This document shows, piece after piece, positions 1-7,026 of a DNA stretch of 64,000 bases. Source of the stretch: Thauera sp. GDN1 (lineage in GTDB: Bacteria; Pseudomonadota; Gammaproteobacteria; Burkholderiales; Rhodocyclaceae); contig NZ_CP097870.1 in assembly GCF_029223545.1 (NCBI RefSeq), forward strand, positions 372,001-436,000, written 5' to 3'. The position numbers were made by a program, and so were the translations under genes. The notes beneath the pieces are model-generated. The model was not told the DNA's origin, made no database searches, and saw only the letters and a list, made by a program, of their open reading frames with translations. How positions within the stretch are numbered: the stretch's first letter is position 1; each line of letters starts with the position of its first letter.

Positions 1-652
1 GCCGGGTCACGTCCGTCTCCGGACGGTCCAGCGCGCGGCACAGCAGCGTCCAGTCCGGCCGCCACAGCAGGGTGCCGGTGGTCAGCAGCACGCCATGGCG
101 GCCGCGCAACTGGGCGAGGCCGACCAGCTTGCGGCCGTCGGCGATCACCTCCCACGGCGACAGGCCGCCGAAGCAGGCCCAGGCCAGTGCCGGGTCGGCC
201 GGGCGTGCCTTGAGCTGCTCGGGCGCCAGCGCGTGGGCAGGGATGCCGAGGTCGCGCAGCAGGCCGGCGTGCAGCACGCCGAGCCAGCGGTAGCTCGCCA
301 CCGTGCCGCCGGCAAGCAGGCGGTGGTCCGGCGGCAGCACCACCGAGGACGACAGCATCCACGGTCCGGTCAGCACGGCGCCGCCGCCGGCGCGGCGCTG
401 CACCAGTTCGCAGTGGGTGCGCGCCGCCCGTGCCGCCTCGCTGAGCAGCGCCGCCTGGGCGCAGCCGAACACCACGCCGGGCGCGGGGTAGGTCCACACC
501 CGCACGCGTGGAACGTTGATCGGCGCTGCAAGCTGGCGGCTGTTCCAGGCCTGCTCGGCGCTGGCGCGGGCGACGGTCAACGCGGTGCCGGTGGGCGCCG
601 CCCCGCGCGCGGGGCAGGCGACGGCAGTGGGGGCGAGGGCGGCGGCCGGCAT
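1..652 (-). CDS. lipoate-protein ligase A family protein (3' end beyond window)
   Basis: Reading the minus strand from an ATG gives 217 codons with no stop before the window edge, so the C-terminus is missing. The product has hallmarks of the BPL/LPL ligase fold: an RRAGGGAV segment near residue 87, which in LplA forms part of the lipoyl-AMP pocket, and GRKLVG with the catalytic-type lysine near residue 174. LplA-type enzymes activate lipoate with ATP and attach it to lipoyl-domain lysines. The start overlaps the E2 stop as TGATG, so translation is probably coupled. It lies downstream of a lipoyl-domain gene, so the likely substrate is that protein (inference). An octanoyltransferase of the same fold cannot be excluded. 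Confidence 0.8.
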   Translation of the reverse strand, partial: MPAAALAPTAVACPARGAAPTGTALTVARASAEQAWNSRQLAAPINVPRVRVWTYPAPGVVFGCAQAALLSEAARAARTHCELVQRRAGGGAVLTGPWMLSSSVVLPPDHRLLAGGTVASYRWLGVLHAGLLRDLGIPAHALAPEQLKARPADPALAWACFGGLSPWEVIADGRKLVGLAQLRGRHGVLLTTGTLLWRPDWTLLCRALDRPETDVTR

Positions 653-1368
653 CAGTCGAACTCCGCCTGTTCCAGCCGGCGCACGATCTCGCCGAGGAAG
701 AGCGCCGCCGGGTAGCCATCCACCGCGCGGTGGTCGAACACCAGGGTCAGGTTGGCGAGCGGGGCGGCAAGGATCGCGCCATCCCTCACCGTCGCCTGCT
801 GGCGGGTTCGCCCGACGCCGAGGATGGCGACCTGCGGCGGGTTGATGACCGGGCTGAAGCGATCGACCACGGTGCTGCCGAGGTTGGTCACGGTGAAGGT
901 GCCGCGCTGGTAGGCGCCGCCGGTGAGCGCGCCGGCGCGCGCGCCCTCGGCCAGCTGGCGGGTTTCCGCCGCCAGCATCGCCACCGACTTGGTGTCGGCC
1001 TGACGGATCACCGGCACCATCAGTCCCTCGTCGAGCGCGACCGCGACACCAATGTTGATGTCGTCGATCAGCTCGACTTCCTTCTCGCGCATCAGTGCGT
1101 TCAGCCGCGGATGGCTGCGTAGCGCCCGCGCCACCGCATGGATCACGAAGGCGTTCACGCTGAGCTTCTCGCCGGCGGCGGCACGTTCGGCGCGCAGGGC
1201 TTCGACGCGGGTCAGGTCGACGTCCACCGAGTGTGCCACCCGCGGCGCCTGCCAGCCCTGCGCCATGTTGCGCGCGATCGCGCCGCGCAGTCCGCTGAGC
1301 GCGACCACACGGCGCTCGGCCGGGGCGGTGCTGGAGGGGGCGGCGCTCGCCGCCGCGCTCGCTGCCAT
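652..1368 (-). CDS. E2 acyltransferase catalytic protein of a 2-oxo-acid/acetoin dehydrogenase complex
   Basis: At 238 residues this is only the catalytic domain of a dihydrolipoamide acyltransferase. The C-terminus carries the active-site signature DHRAVDG (His and Asp of the chloramphenicol-acetyltransferase-like fold), and the N-terminal half shows the usual LRGAIARNM helix. The first 20 residues are an Ala/Ser/Pro linker. Neither a lipoyl domain nor a peripheral-subunit-binding domain precedes the core, unlike usual E2 proteins of 370-550 residues. The lipoyl domain is instead encoded separately, 3 bp upstream. The enzyme should transfer the acyl group from lipoyl-lysine to CoA. Acetoin is the likely substrate from the E1 sequences, but a 2-oxo acid is possible. 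Confidence 0.85.
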   Translation of the reverse strand: MAASAAASAAPSSTAPAERRVVALSGLRGAIARNMAQGWQAPRVAHSVDVDLTRVEALRAERAAAGEKLSVNAFVIHAVARALRSHPRLNALMREKEVELIDDINIGVAVALDEGLMVPVIRQADTKSVAMLAAETRQLAEGARAGALTGGAYQRGTFTVTNLGSTVVDRFSPVINPPQVAILGVGRTRQQATVRDGAILAAPLANLTLVFDHRAVDGYPAALFLGEIVRRLEQAEFD

Positions 1369-1371
1369 GGC

Positions 1372-1617
1372 TCAGGCCTCCAGCTGCGCGAGTACTGCGC
1401 CGCGGCCGAAGGTGTCCTGTTCCGCCACGCAGCGCTTGACGATGCGGCCGGACGAGGGGGCGAAGATCTCGTGGCTGGTCTTGACCAGTTCGGCCACGGC
1501 CAGCACCTGGCCGGCCTCCACCTGATCGCCTTCCTTCACCTGCCATTCCTGCAGCAGGGCTTCGGTGCCTTCATCGACGTCGGCCCACACCGCGTCGTCG
1601 AGGATGATGTCGGTCAT
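1372..1617 (-). CDS. stand-alone lipoyl-domain protein (swinging-arm carrier)
   Basis: This 81-residue protein is essentially one biotinyl/lipoyl domain. It has an acidic N-terminal strand, the EGDQVEAGQVL turn, and a lysine in ELVKTSHEI where most E2 domains read ETDKA-xx-E; that lysine should carry lipoate. It begins after AGGAGA, 7 nt upstream of the ATG, and ends 3 bp before the E2 catalytic gene, so the two together equal a split E2. It would shuttle acyl groups between E1 and the separate E2 core. A glycine-cleavage H-protein is unlikely because the domain is shorter and lies between E1 and E2 genes. Confidence 0.85.
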   Translation of the reverse strand: MTDIILDDAVWADVDEGTEALLQEWQVKEGDQVEAGQVLAVAELVKTSHEIFAPSSGRIVKRCVAEQDTFGRGAVLAQLEA

Positions 1618-1635
1618 GTTGTGTCTCCTGGTTGA

Positions 1636-2670
1636 TTAGTCGAGCTTGAAGCTCATCAGGCCGCGCGCGCTGGCGACGATGTTGTCCACCTGCGGAATGG
1701 CGAACTGCTCGAGCGGGCGGCTGAAGGGAATGGGCACATCGGGCACCGCGAGGCGGCGCACGGGGGCCTTGAGACGCAGGGTGTCGAGGTTCTCGGCGAC
1801 CAGCGCGGCAATCTCGCCGGACAGCCCGTAGCTGAGGTAATCCTCGTCGGCGACCAGCAGGCGGCCGGTCTTCGCCACAGAGGCCAGCACCGCGGCGCGA
1901 TCGAGCGGCACCAGGGTGCGCAGGTCGAGCACCTCGGCGGAGATGCCCTCGGCGGCGAGCTGGTCGGCGGCGAGCACCGACTTCTGCACCATCTGCGACA
2001 GGGTCACGATGGTGAGGTCGCGGCCTTCGCGCACCACCCGCGCCTGGCCGAAGGGGATGGTGTATTGCGCTTCCGGGACCTCGGTGGTGCTGCCCTCGAA
2101 GTAGGACATCCAGGACAGGCCCATGATGCCCTTGTGGTAGAGGAAGACCACCGGGTTGTCGTCGCGGATCGCGGACGTCATCAGGCCCTTGGCGTCGTAG
2201 GCGTTGGACGGCACCACCACCTTGAGGCCGGGCACGTGGGCGAAGATCGAGTACAGGCACTGCGAGTGCTGGGCGGCGTCGTTGTAGCCGCCGCCGATGC
2301 CGGTCGTGATCACCAGCGGAACCTTGCAGGCACCCCCCGACATGTAGTGGTTCTTGGCGATGTGGTTGTAGATCTGGTCGAAGCAGACGCCGAAGAAGTC
2401 GACGAACATCAGCTCCGAGATCGGCCGCAGCCCTTCGGCGGCAGCGCCGAGCGCGGCGCCCATGAAGCCGGTCTCCGAGATCGGCGTGTCCATCACGCGC
2501 TCGGGGCCGAACTGCTCGAGCAGCCCGGTGGTGGCGCTGAAGATGCCGCCGTACTTGCCGACGTCCTCGCCCATGACGAAGACACGTGGATCGCGCGCCA
2601 TCTCCTGCGCGGTCGCTTCCGAGATCGCCTGGGCCATGGTGAGGCGGCGGGTGGTGGTGGTCGTGCTCAT
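1636..2670 (-). CDS. acoB: E1 beta subunit of TPP-dependent acetoin/2-oxo-acid dehydrogenase
   Basis: The 344-residue product matches the transketolase-like E1-beta family along its whole length. The N-terminus has MAQAISEATAQEM followed by VFVMGEDVGKYGG, the conserved Glu region that activates thiamine diphosphate. A TPP-binding transketolase central domain and a C-terminal transketolase domain (EVLDLRTLVPLD, DEDYLSYGLSGE) follow. With E1-alpha it forms the alpha2beta2 decarboxylating component. The ATG follows AGGAGACCGCA, a good ribosome site, 16 bp after the E1-alpha stop. Length and sequence look most like AcoB-type subunits, but specificity cannot be proved from sequence. Confidence 0.88.
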   Translation of the reverse strand: MSTTTTTRRLTMAQAISEATAQEMARDPRVFVMGEDVGKYGGIFSATTGLLEQFGPERVMDTPISETGFMGAALGAAAEGLRPISELMFVDFFGVCFDQIYNHIAKNHYMSGGACKVPLVITTGIGGGYNDAAQHSQCLYSIFAHVPGLKVVVPSNAYDAKGLMTSAIRDDNPVVFLYHKGIMGLSWMSYFEGSTTEVPEAQYTIPFGQARVVREGRDLTIVTLSQMVQKSVLAADQLAAEGISAEVLDLRTLVPLDRAAVLASVAKTGRLLVADEDYLSYGLSGEIAALVAENLDTLRLKAPVRRLAVPDVPIPFSRPLEQFAIPQVDNIVASARGLMSFKLD

Positions 2671-2686
2671 TGCGGTCTCCTGGTCT

Positions 2687-3697
2687 TTATTCGGCGAAGA
2701 CGTGCAGCAGCGCGTCCTGCGGTTCCGGGTAGGGGCTGTTGCGGCCGAAGTCGTAGGCGGCCTGCACGCGCGCCGACACGCGTTCGCGCAGTGCGGCGTC
2801 GGCCATGTCGTCGAGCAGGCCGCGCGCGCGCAGCGTGGCGCCGAGCGCCGGGATGGGGTCGTGCTGGCGCAACGCCTTGGCTTCGCCCTTGGGGCGGTAG
2901 GTCTCGGGGTCGCCCTGGAAGTGGCCGAAGTAGCGGTCGGTCTTGACCTCGATCAGGGTCGGGCCCTCGCCGCGGCGGGCACGCGCCACCGCCTCGCCGG
3001 CGGCTTCGAACACCGCCAGCGCGTCGTTGCGCTCCACCAGCACGCCGGGAATGCCGTAGGCCACGGCACGATCGGCGTTGGAGGCGATCGCGGTGGACGC
3101 GGACTTCTCGACCGAGATGCCGTACTTGTTGTCCTCGACCACGAACACCACCGGCAGCTTCCACAGCGCGGCGAGGTTGAGCGCCTCGTGGAAGGCGCCC
3201 TGGTTGGCGGCGCCCTCGCCGAAGAAGGCGATCGCCACCGCATCGGTGCCCAGCTTCTTCGCCGCCAGCGCGGCACCGCAGGCCTGCGGCGCCCCGGCAC
3301 CGACGATGCCGCTGCAGGAGAACTTCACCGCCGGGTCGAACAGGTGCATGTGGCCGCCCTTGCCGCGGCCCAGGCCGGTGGCTTTGCCGTACATCTCGGC
3401 GGTCATCGCGTTCAGGTCGACGTCCTTGGCGATGGCGAAGTGGTGCGGGCGGTGGGCGCCGACCACGGTGTCGTCGCGGCGCAGGTGGGCGCACACGCCG
3501 ACCGCGACCGGTTCCTGGCCGGCGGCCAGGTGCATCTCGCCGGGCACCGGGCCGGCGCCGATGTCGAAGGCCAGGCCCTTCTGGATCTTTGGCGGGAGCT
3601 TGGCCTCGAGGTAGACCCGGGCCATGGTCTCCTCGTACTCCCGGATCTCGATCATCTTTTCGTACATCCACAGCAGTTGCTCGCTTGTCGCTTCCAT
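2687..3697 (-). CDS. acoA: E1 alpha subunit of TPP-dependent acetoin/2-oxo-acid dehydrogenase
   Basis: I place the start at the ATG giving MEATSEQLLWMY (336 residues), with GAGGAGG about 10 nt upstream; the frame is open for another 93 codons but that part is composition-driven. The TPP motif runs from GEGAANQGAFHEALN to EDNKYG, and a GHMHLF segment precedes it, as in AcoA and PDH E1-alpha. It catalyses the thiamine-dependent cleavage step and reductive acylation of the lipoyl protein. It is first in the operon E1-alpha, E1-beta, lipoyl protein, E2, lipoate ligase. A sigma-54 promoter lies about 115 bp upstream, the arrangement expected of acetoin operons controlled by AcoR-type activators. 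Confidence 0.85.
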   Translation of the reverse strand: MEATSEQLLWMYEKMIEIREYEETMARVYLEAKLPPKIQKGLAFDIGAGPVPGEMHLAAGQEPVAVGVCAHLRRDDTVVGAHRPHHFAIAKDVDLNAMTAEMYGKATGLGRGKGGHMHLFDPAVKFSCSGIVGAGAPQACGAALAAKKLGTDAVAIAFFGEGAANQGAFHEALNLAALWKLPVVFVVEDNKYGISVEKSASTAIASNADRAVAYGIPGVLVERNDALAVFEAAGEAVARARRGEGPTLIEVKTDRYFGHFQGDPETYRPKGEAKALRQHDPIPALGATLRARGLLDDMADAALRERVSARVQAAYDFGRNSPYPEPQDALLHVFAE

Positions 3698-3809
3698 CGC
3701 TGCAAAGCCTCCTCGTCGATTGGGTGGTCTGGTCGCGCCGTGGTCGGGAAGCGGGGTTGGCCGTGCTGTCCGTGCTCGCCCCGCCTTGCCACTGCGTCTG
3801 GGGCTTGCA

Positions 3810-3826
3810 TTGCAACTTCGGTGCCA
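3810..3826 (-). promoter_or_regulatory. sigma-54 promoter of the dehydrogenase operon
   Basis: On the minus strand the sequence is TGGCACCGAAGTTGCAA. This matches the -24/-12 consensus (TGGCAC, 5-nt spacer, TTGCA) with the invariant GG and GC 10 nt apart. It points at the E1-alpha gene and leaves an untranslated leader of about 100 nt. Confidence 0.82.
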
Positions 3827-3936
3827 CTGCGGCTGCAGGTTTCTGCAGCTCCTGGAAGAAGCAACAAAAACAGCTACTTGGTATGAGCTGGGCACGCTCC
3901 GGCGGGGCGCCTGGGGCGCTGCGTGCGGCGGACGAC

Positions 3937-3988
3937 TGTCGCAGCGGGGGCGACACCTGTCGCGTGCGGGGTGCAACAGATGCGACTG
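3937..3988. promoter_or_regulatory. cluster of TGTCGC/GCGACA half-sites, candidate enhancer for a sigma-54 activator
   Basis: TGTCGC (3937-3942) and GCGACA (3950-3955) form an inverted repeat with a 7-nt spacer. A second TGTCGC (3958-3963), GCAACA (3973-3978) and TGCGAC (3981-3986) follow. The cluster is about 110-165 bp upstream of the -24 element, the usual position for AAA+ activator sites. Which activator binds is inference; no such regulator gene is in the window. Confidence 0.5.
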
Positions 3989-4041
3989 AGATGCGAGCGG
4001 TCGTGCAGGCTAAGGTGTTGATTCATTGGGGGCCGCCTGCA

Positions 4042-4210
4042 TGGCATCGAACGTGCGATGACGCAGCCTCGGGGAACAGTGCCCGGCTTGCGTTCCATGC
4101 CGGGCCGGCCTCCCCGATCTCATCCAATTGCACGAGAAGAAAAGGAGACTCCCATGCATCAGCACCATCGCCCGCGACCGGGCGCATCGAAGTGCGCGCT
4201 GCAGTCATGA
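4042..4210 (+). other. possible divergent sigma-54 promoter and vestigial 18-codon ORF
   Basis: TGGCATCGAACGTGC (4042-4056) keeps the GG-N10-GC spacing of a sigma-54 promoter but has mismatches at -23 and -12. Downstream, AAAAGGAGA and an ATG at 4154 start an 18-codon, His-rich ORF (MHQHHRPRP...) that stops at 4210. A strong ribosome site before so short a frame suggests a micropeptide or the remaining 5' end of a lost gene. The rest of 3698-4348 shows no other gene; 4081-4105 holds a 7-bp-stem hairpin without a T tract. Confidence 0.3.
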
Positions 4211-4259
4211 CCAGGACCATCACTGGCTTGGAAGTGCGGCGGCTGGTGCTGAGACAGCC

Positions 4260-4288
4260 GTCGCGTCCCGCTTGCGACAGATGCGACA
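4260..4288. promoter_or_regulatory. second group of GTCGC/GCGACA half-sites
   Basis: GTCGC (4260-4264), GCGACA (4274-4279) and GCGACA (4283-4288) repeat the half-sites seen at 3937-3988. The segment GCGACAGATGCGAC nearly equals GCAACAGATGCGAC in the first group, which argues against chance. It lies about 440 bp upstream of the sigma-54 promoter and may be a distal activator site. Confidence 0.35.
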
Positions 4289-4348
4289 AGCGTCACCGTG
4301 CGGCGGGCGGGGCAAGGAAATAAGTCGAAGGCGGGCGGGAAATGCTGA

Positions 4349-4761
4349 CTAGTCGCGCCCGCTCGCACGCAGACGGCGCAGCACGCTGGCGCGATAAAGC
4401 GCCGACAGCAGACGGCGAAGGCCTGGCAGGCCGATCAGCCAGGCGAGCGGACGCAGCAAGCGCACATGCGACAGCAGCAGGATGTAGGCGTCCAGTTCGC
4501 GATGGATGCGCCCCTGGGCGTCGGCGACGTGGAGTTCGCGCAGGGCGAGGCCGGGGTCGATGCCCTGCGCCTGCAACTCCTCGTCGCGTCCGGTGATGTC
4601 GATCCGGCACACGGTGTCGGCCTCGTTACCGGCGAGTGCCTCGTGCTGCTGGCGGTCGCGCACTCGGCGCGGACGGGCGCCGTCGTATAGACGGTCAGAC
4701 GCTTGGCATCGGGTTCTATTGCAGGTCGATCGACTCGGCTAACGGCAACGCGACGCCGCAT
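4349..4761 (-). pseudogene. DCC1-like thiol-disulfide oxidoreductase (DUF393) pseudogene
   Basis: The minus-strand frame from 4663 to 4349 encodes a C-terminal part closely similar to the intact DUF393 protein at 6483-6929: HEALAG, ADTVC, DITGRD, ALRELHVAD, RELDAYILL, ALYRASVLRRLRASGR. The expected N-terminal RLTVY is present upstream but in another frame. Against the paralogue one base is missing (TATAC where TATTAC is expected). The family's catalytic CxxC, read as DGACPRC in the paralogue, has become DGARPRR here, so both cysteines are gone. The copy therefore has a frameshift and a destroyed active site. Confidence 0.8.
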
Positions 4762-4770
4762 GGTGGCCGC

Positions 4771-5049
4771 TCATTGTCCACCCTCCTCGTACTGCGAGGG
4801 CGTGACGCCCGCGCTGGCGAGGAACTCCCGCAAGGCCTTCACCGCCTGCTTGCCGAACTCGTTGCTGTGGTGCGGGTGGTGGAGGTAGAACTCGTGGCGG
4901 TTGATGACGATGCGAAAGCGCGCACCGTGGCCCGATTCGACCACCGCGCCAAGGTGGTGGAGCAGCGACTCCACCTCGCGCCACTGCAGGTTTCCAACCG
5001 GGGGATCGCGGAAGATCGCTTCCAGGGTGTGGCGGTGCTTGCTGCTCAT
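4771..5049 (-). CDS. hicA: HicA-family toxin (putative mRNA interferase), no HicB partner
   Basis: The 92-residue product has the dsRBD-like HicA/YcfA layout. An N-terminal helix (MSSKHRHTLEAIF) and the WREVESLLHHLGAVV helix are followed by a basic, His-containing strand (ESGHGARFRIVI), where HicA toxins carry the catalytic His. HicA proteins cleave mRNA and are neutralised by HicB, normally encoded directly downstream. Here the next gene is the DUF393 pseudogene, and no HicB-like frame is found on either side. It may be an orphan, inactive, or partnered in trans. Confidence 0.7.
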   Translation of the reverse strand: MSSKHRHTLEAIFRDPPVGNLQWREVESLLHHLGAVVESGHGARFRIVINRHEFYLHHPHHSNEFGKQAVKALREFLASAGVTPSQYEEGGQ

Positions 5050-5147
5050 GGCGGACCTCTCGAGGCAATGGCGACTGCTTCATCGTAGTCCGTCATGGCA
5101 GCGCCTGGCGGTGGGCCATTGGGAAAATTTCGCCTGCTCGGGGCGCT

Positions 5148-6443
5148 TCAAAAGGCGGTTTTCGTCGTGCGAAAGCGGTAGGCGAAGGCCGAGGGCGCGA
5201 CGACCGAATCGCCGTCGAGCGCGCGCGTGCTGCCCCACTCCGTGAGGCGGGAACGGCCGTCCAGCCGGAAGCGGCTGCGGATGGTCCAGAAATAGCGGGT
5301 GCCCGGCTCCAGCGCGGTTTCCAGCCGGTGCTCGGGTGCAGGCAGACCCTGGCGGCGATACACGATCCGCTCCGGCGCCTGGTGCATCTCCTGCGCGATG
5401 ACGAGGTCGTAGCTGACCTCGCGCACGCGTGCCATTTCCGCCGGTGCGAGGGCGACATCGCTCGCGCGCGGAAAGGCTTGCCAGCGCAGTGTCGGGCGCA
5501 GGGTATCGACGGCAGTCCATTCGAGGATGTCACCGAGGACGGACTCGCCGCTGAGCTGGCCGCGCGTCGGAGGCGAGATGGGCGCGAGCCCGAAGGCGGT
5601 CGACAGCGCGCCACCGGCGGAATGGGCGCGACGGTCGGGCAGCGGGAGGAGTTCGAAGACCTGCTCGTAGATGTGTTCGCCGAGCGCGCGGTAGCCGGCC
5701 TCGAGTTCCGTCTTCAAGGGGCGGCCGTCGTCGGCGGCCCATTCCGCGAGCGTGCGGTGGCGGCCCTGGTACAGGTAGTCGGCCACGAGGCGTTCGCCAT
5801 CGTCCGCGGTGGCCAGCACCCGCACGCGTGCGCGCAGGTGGACGCCGACGGGCGCGTTGATCCCGCTGCCGCGCGTACCCGCCTCGACGAGGCCGGTCTC
5901 GACCACCGAGTCGACGCCGAACGCGGCGAACGAACGGTAGTCCCCGGTGGCCGCGGCCTCCTGCGCCAACGCGGGGGGCACATCGCGAAGACGGGCGCCG
6001 CGCAGCAGGGCGGCAGCGGAGACCTGGTCGCGGAGGGCGGCCTGCACGGTCCGTATCTCCACCGCCTGCGCGAGGTGCGCCTCACTCGCCGCTGCCACGC
6101 TCGCGTCAGGCGCCTCGGCCGCGCCGGCAATGCCGCCCACCAGGCCGGCCACGCCGCAGAGGCCGAGTATCACCAGCAAGGCCGCACCGCAGGCCGCGCC
6201 GCTGCAGCCACCGCCCCCGCCCGACAGGCAGGCGGCAAACGTGCCCCCCGCGCCGGTGAGCGCACCTTCCCCCTTGCCATGGGCAAAGCCGTGGAAGCCC
6301 AGCGTCGGCGACTGTTCGGTCGCGACTACGGCAACCTCGCCCAGCGTCGCCTGGTAGGCGGTGTCGGGCGGTCCGGCATCCAGGGTCGCACATCCGACCA
6401 GTCCGACACAGGCGAGCAGCACCACGCCCGAGGCGCTTGTCAT
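5148..6443 (-). CDS. putative lipoprotein of unknown function
   Basis: The 431-residue product starts with a lipoprotein signal (hydrophobic stretch then LVGC, the lipobox cysteine near residue 18) after a good AGGAGA site. Residues about 70-110 are a Gly/Cys-rich, strongly hydrophobic segment (ALLVILGLCGVAGLVGGIAGA) that could be a second membrane segment. The central part (about 110-250) is mixed alpha/beta. The C-terminal 130 residues contain TRYFWTIRSRF, reminiscent of fibronectin-like strands. I do not recognise the family. It sits between the orphan hicA and the DUF393 gene on the same strand. Confidence 0.6.
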   Translation of the reverse strand: MTSASGVVLLACVGLVGCATLDAGPPDTAYQATLGEVAVVATEQSPTLGFHGFAHGKGEGALTGAGGTFAACLSGGGGGCSGAACGAALLVILGLCGVAGLVGGIAGAAEAPDASVAAASEAHLAQAVEIRTVQAALRDQVSAAALLRGARLRDVPPALAQEAAATGDYRSFAAFGVDSVVETGLVEAGTRGSGINAPVGVHLRARVRVLATADDGERLVADYLYQGRHRTLAEWAADDGRPLKTELEAGYRALGEHIYEQVFELLPLPDRRAHSAGGALSTAFGLAPISPPTRGQLSGESVLGDILEWTAVDTLRPTLRWQAFPRASDVALAPAEMARVREVSYDLVIAQEMHQAPERIVYRRQGLPAPEHRLETALEPGTRYFWTIRSRFRLDGRSRLTEWGSTRALDGDSVVAPSAFAYRFRTTKTAF

Positions 6444-6482
6444 GGGAGTCTCCTGCGCGATCGCCCGTCCATCCGGTGTCCG

Positions 6483-6929
6483 CTATCGATCGGGCGGCGC
6501 GGACCTGTCGCCATGCGGGGCCCCGCGCTGTGGCGGCACCCCCGCGCCCGCATCGGCCGGCATGCGGCCGCTCGCACGCAGGCGGCGCAGCACGCTGGCG
6601 CGATAGAGCGCGGAAAGCAGCGGGCGGACGCCGGGCAGGCCGATCAGCCAGGCAAGCGCTCGCAGCCGCGGCACGCGCGACATCAGCAGGATGTAGGCGT
6701 CGAGCTCGCGCCGTACCCGCCCCTCGCCGTCGGCGACATGCAGCTCGCGCAGGGCATGCTGCGGGTCGATGCCGCGGGCACGCAGCTCGTCGTCGCGGCC
6801 GGTGATGTCCACCCAGCACACCGTGTCCGCCTCCGTGCCGGCGAGCGCTTCGTAGCGCTCACGGTCGTGCACGCAGCGCGGGCAGGCGCCGTCGTAATAG
6901 ACGGTGAGCTTGCGTTCCGGTGTGCTCAT
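6483..6929 (-). CDS. DCC1-like thiol-disulfide oxidoreductase family protein (DUF393)
   Basis: This 148-residue protein shows the family start KLTVYYDGACPRC, where the DGxCxxC cysteines form the predicted redox motif. The HDRERYEAL helix and the C-terminal LDAYILLMSRVPRLRALAWL segment typical of DUF393 follow. Family members are thioredoxin-fold-like proteins of poorly known function. The last 25 residues are proline-rich and look like a run-on past the family's usual end. The frameshifted copy at 4349-4761 is a paralogue that lost both cysteines. Start at the ATG, without a strong ribosome site. Confidence 0.8.
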   Translation of the reverse strand: MSTPERKLTVYYDGACPRCVHDRERYEALAGTEADTVCWVDITGRDDELRARGIDPQHALRELHVADGEGRVRRELDAYILLMSRVPRLRALAWLIGLPGVRPLLSALYRASVLRRLRASGRMPADAGAGVPPQRGAPHGDRSAPPDR

Positions 6930-7026
6930 GGTGATGGTGTCCGGGTGTCCGCGGGCGTCGGCCCCCTGCGCCGGCCTTGTCGATCGAAACCCCCTGTCTG
7001 CATCTTAGTCGGCCGGGGGCGAGGCA

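Noticed and set aside
4081..4105. A hairpin GCCCGGC/GCCGGGC as a terminator
   Set aside because: No T tract follows and no gene ends just upstream.
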